DNA from: Acidobacteriota bacterium
GTDB lineage: Bacteria > Acidobacteriota > Thermoanaerobaculia > Thermoanaerobaculales > Sulfomarinibacteraceae
Reading direction: 5' to 3'
Length of the DNA: 64,000 nt
Assembly (NCBI GenBank): GCA_022340665.1
Contig: JAJDNM010000149.1
Span: forward strand, 1-64,000
This document shows positions 62,499 through 64,000 of the stretch, piece by piece (positions within the stretch are counted from its first letter, which is position 1; the number at the start of each line of letters is the position of its first letter). A program made the translations under genes and the position numbers. Below the pieces are notes generated by a model, which did no database searches, was not told the DNA's origin, and saw only the letters and a list, made by a program, of their open reading frames with translations.

Positions 62499-62789
62499 TT
62501 ACCAGTTGCTTCCGCCGCCACCACCGCCGCCACCGGAACGCTCCCTGGCCTGGGCGACGTCGACTCTGATGGTCCGGCCGTCGAGTTCGGTCCCGTTGAG
62601 AGCTTCGATGGCCTTGTCGGCAGCTTCATCGTCTTCAAACGTGACGAACCCGAATCCACGGGAGCGCCCCGTGTACCGATCGTTGATCACGACGGCCTCG
62701 GAGATCTCCCCGAAAGGACTGAAGGCGGCGTGGAGGCCGTCATCAGTCGTGTCCCAGCTCAAACTTCCAACAAACAATTTCTTCGACAT
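62499..62789 (-). CDS. RRM-domain RNA-binding protein
   Basis: 96 residues from the ATG at 62789 (MSKKLFVG). One RRM is complete: RNP2 LFVGSLSW and RNP1 [11 protein letters not shown] Gly-rich tail ([11 protein letters not shown]) follows, as in cyanobacterial Rbp cold-response proteins. It likely binds mRNA as a chaperone. The upstream leader (62790-62870) can form small hairpins (ATGGAC/GTCCAT at 62847-62863), which could give temperature or RNA-level control. A good terminator follows. Confidence 0.95.
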   Translation of the reverse strand: MSKKLFVGSLSWDTTDDGLHAAFSPFGEISEAVVINDRYTGRSRGFGFVTFEDDEAADKAIEALNGTELDGRTIRVDVAQARERSGGGGGGGGSNW

Positions 62790-62896
62790 GGCTCTTCTCA
62801 TCTCCCCGGGCGCTGTCGTTCAAATGCGCCCGTCTCACAAATCGCGATGGACCCTGCGTCCATCCATACAGAAGCCAGCCCCGGCGGCCGGCTACG

Positions 62897-63070
62897 GAAG
62901 TGAAACAATAGCAGGTATCTCATTCATATTCAATTGGTTCTTCGAAATTGGTCGGGGAGAGCGGGTCAGATTCAGGGAAACGGCCAATCTCAAATCCGGT
63001 TCCTCGACCCAATTTTTGCAGGATTTCGAGCTTGAAGTGAAACCATCGGTCGCCGCCGACGTTTCACTTC
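62897..63070 (+). promoter_or_regulatory. Three copies of GAAGTGAAAC upstream of the DUF3795-like gene
   Basis: The 10-mer occurs at 62897-62906 and 63034-63043 in the forward sense and as GTTTCACTTC at 63061-63070. The last two form an inverted repeat with 17 bp between. The 312-bp gap 62790-63101 holds no gene. The copies could be operator sites for the neighbouring genes. Confidence 0.45.
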
Positions 63071-63101
63071 GGGAAAGCCGCTGCGTGAAGGAGTTGCTCA
63101 A

Positions 63102-63578
63102 ATGACCTCACGAACCATCAATCGCCGGACCTTCATCTCCACCGGAGCGACAGTGTGCGGGCTTTGCGCCTGCGCGCGATTTCCGCTCGTCGCATGGGCC
63201 GGTGACGAACCGATCGACCCGAAGAAGCTCAACTTCTGCGGCTACAGCTGCCCCGAGGACTGCAAGTTCCTCGAGGGCACACTTGAAAACAACGTGGAAC
63301 TCAAGCGTGAGGCCTGGAAGCTGTGGAAGATCGAGGAGCGATTCGGTATCGAATTCGACGAGGAGCAGGCCATCTGCTTTGGCTGCAAGACGCTCGACAA
63401 GCCCGAGGGGATCGTGCTGAAGCGCTGCACGGTTCGAGCCTGCGCCCAAGAAAAGGAGCTCGATTGCTGCATCGAGTGCGACGAGCTCACCGATTGCGAC
63501 AAAGACCTTTGGCGGCGCTTCCCCAAGTTCAAGCAGCAGGTCGTCGAGATGCAGGAGAAGTATCGCGCACAGGCGTGA
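63102..63578 (+). CDS. Tat-exported Cys-rich protein, DUF3795-like
   Basis: 158 residues, AAGGAG about 10 bp before the ATG. The N-terminus has a twin-arginine pattern (INRRTFISTGATVCGLCACA), with cysteines in the h-region that could anchor lipid or cofactor. The mature part has Cys pairs like DUF3795: NFCGYSCPEDCKFLEG, ICFGCKTLD, KRCTVRACAQEKELDCCIECDELTDCD. DUF3795 proteins are presumed metal binders of unknown role. Tat export suggests the metal site folds in the cytoplasm first. Confidence 0.82.
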   Translation: MTSRTINRRTFISTGATVCGLCACARFPLVAWAGDEPIDPKKLNFCGYSCPEDCKFLEGTLENNVELKREAWKLWKIEERFGIEFDEEQAICFGCKTLDKPEGIVLKRCTVRACAQEKELDCCIECDELTDCDKDLWRRFPKFKQQVVEMQEKYRAQA

Positions 63579-63612
63579 AGCCAGCCTGTCTTGATCGACG
63601 AGCCACTCGACC

Positions 63613-63716
63613 TGTCATTCCGACCGAGTGAGCCGAGCGAGCGAAGGAATCTGTGGGGCAGGTGGGCAACGCTGTACTTCCCGCAGATCCCTCGGCTCGC
63701 TCCGCTCGCTCAGGAA
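63613..63716. repeat. Imperfect ~29-bp inverted repeat (CATTCCGA/GAATCTG type)
   Basis: The left arm (63624-63653, GAGTGAGCCGAGCGAGCGAA then GGAATCTG) is an imperfect reverse complement of the right arm (63684-63712, CAGATCCCTCGGCTCGCTCC then GCTCGCTCA). Arms are about 30 bp apart. TGTCATTCCGA-type repeats like this are dispersed in several phyla. There is no ORF in it. Confidence 0.6.
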
Positions 63717-63775
63717 AACGGGGAGACGCGCGGCTCACCTCTTGATTTACCCCACTCCCGGACCCATATTATTCA

Positions 63776-63890
63776 GTGCACCGACAAAGCCACAACCGGT
63801 GAAAGCCGGCGCCGGAAAGCCACGGGTCCTCGTTTCCTCCGCGTTGGGATGACCGCGGTCAGGATCCCAAGATGGCTGGGCTGCCGAAGG
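63776..63890 (+). promoter_or_regulatory. GEMM-I riboswitch (cyclic di-GMP or cAMP-GMP)
   Basis: The conserved blocks are in order: GACAAAGCC, the CCGGT-GAAA-GCCGG tetraloop stem (63797-63810), GGAAAGCCACGGGTCC, a variable P2 arm ending GGATCCC, the receptor-like CCCAAGATGG, and GGGCTGCCGAAGG. CAAAGCC pairing with GGGCTGCC replaces the more common CAAACC/GGGTTGCC by compensating changes. The layout matches Geobacter-type GEMM-I RNAs. It sits about 50 bp before a start codon. Which dinucleotide it binds cannot be told. Confidence 0.85.
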
Positions 63891-63891
63891 C

Positions 63892-63936
63892 GTTGGCGAG
63901 GTGGAAATTCCTCCAACTCGCGAAACCGCAAGGAGG
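63892..63936 (+). promoter_or_regulatory. Expression platform: hairpin and Shine-Dalgarno sequence
   Basis: GTTGGCGAGGTGGAA (63892-63906) pairs with TTCCTCCAAC (63908-63917). The same TCCTCC (63909-63914) is complementary to the ribosome site AAGGAGG (63930-63936). The two pairings exclude each other, so the aptamer could control translation. Confidence 0.55.
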
Positions 63937-63941
63937 TAGCC

Positions 63942-64000
63942 ATGGCAAAGCTCAGTAAAACGACAACCGTCCACGCTCAGGTCGAAGACGTCTTCGATTT
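63942..64000 (+). CDS. SRPBCC-like protein, 3'-truncated by window edge
   Basis: An ATG with AAGGAGG 5 bp upstream opens a frame that stays open to the window end (20 residues, MAKLSKTTTVHAQVEDVFDF). The pattern T-x-x-V-x-A-x-x-x-x-V-F-D-F is the usual first strand and helix of START/polyketide-cyclase-like SRPBCC proteins. The gene is the direct target of the GEMM-I riboswitch. The identification rests on 20 residues only. Confidence 0.6.
   Translation, partial: MAKLSKTTTVHAQVEDVFD

Overview
The window comes from a GC-rich Gram-negative bacterium. An outer membrane is implied by a TonB-dependent receptor, an OprO/OprP-like porin, many lipoproteins with clear lipoboxes and a LolA-like protein. 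The gene mix fits an uncultured Acidobacteriota-like lineage: two-subunit methylmalonyl-CoA mutase, a MeaB GTPase, a giant Ser/Thr kinase with WD40 repeats, AsnA, and CPBP and M20 enzymes. There is no rRNA gene, so this placement is an inference. I found no tRNA, rRNA, CRISPR array, prophage or intact insertion sequence.

Left part (1-20 kb). A TonB receptor cut by the window edge is followed by a lipoprotein amidohydrolase and a zinc-ribbon membrane protein. A complete cobalamin riboswitch with its own intrinsic terminator then controls btuF-btuD-btuC (B12 uptake). Next come a porin, meaB, a LssY-domain lipoprotein, the B12-dependent methylmalonyl-CoA mutase genes (mutA-mutB) and an acetyl/propionyl-CoA synthetase. 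B12 import, the B12 enzyme, its chaperone and an acyl-CoA-forming enzyme together outline a propionate/methylmalonyl-CoA route.

Middle (19-45 kb). This holds a UbiA prenyltransferase, a dipeptide-type ABC transporter (binding protein and two permeases, no ATPases) ending in an M20 amidohydrolase, purH, two small envelope-type genes, a polyprenyl diphosphate synthase, an AT-rich patch with a small TPR gene, dnaE, a penicillin-acylase-type Ntn hydrolase without a signal peptide, and a 1738-residue TPR-kinase-TPR-WD40-WD40-TM-HEAT protein. An FAH-family protein, an SDR oxidoreductase and an orphan peptide-binding lipoprotein follow.

Right part (45-64 kb). This holds asnA, ridA, yidD, a monoacylglycerol-lipase-like hydrolase translationally coupled to glpK, an MscS channel, a class V aminotransferase, a CPBP protease, an Fe-S protein and a TPP-dependent E1 alpha/beta pair whose alpha subunit lacks the usual GDG aspartate. 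A regulatory cluster follows: yciH, a MerR protein, an XRE-S24-like regulator, an FHA-adenylate cyclase and an RRM protein. A Cys-rich DUF3795-like protein precedes a GEMM-I (c-di-GMP or cAMP-GMP) riboswitch in front of an SRPBCC-like gene that runs off the right edge.

The most unusual feature is non-coding. About sixteen intergenic elements are built of degenerate 7-bp tandem units, usually as two arms around a GC-rich hairpin. They occupy most junctions between convergent genes, and the stop codon of the flanking gene repeatedly lies inside the first 7-bp unit. A second repeat family (perfect 20-bp terminal inverted repeats, 184 bp long) also supplies gene stop codons.
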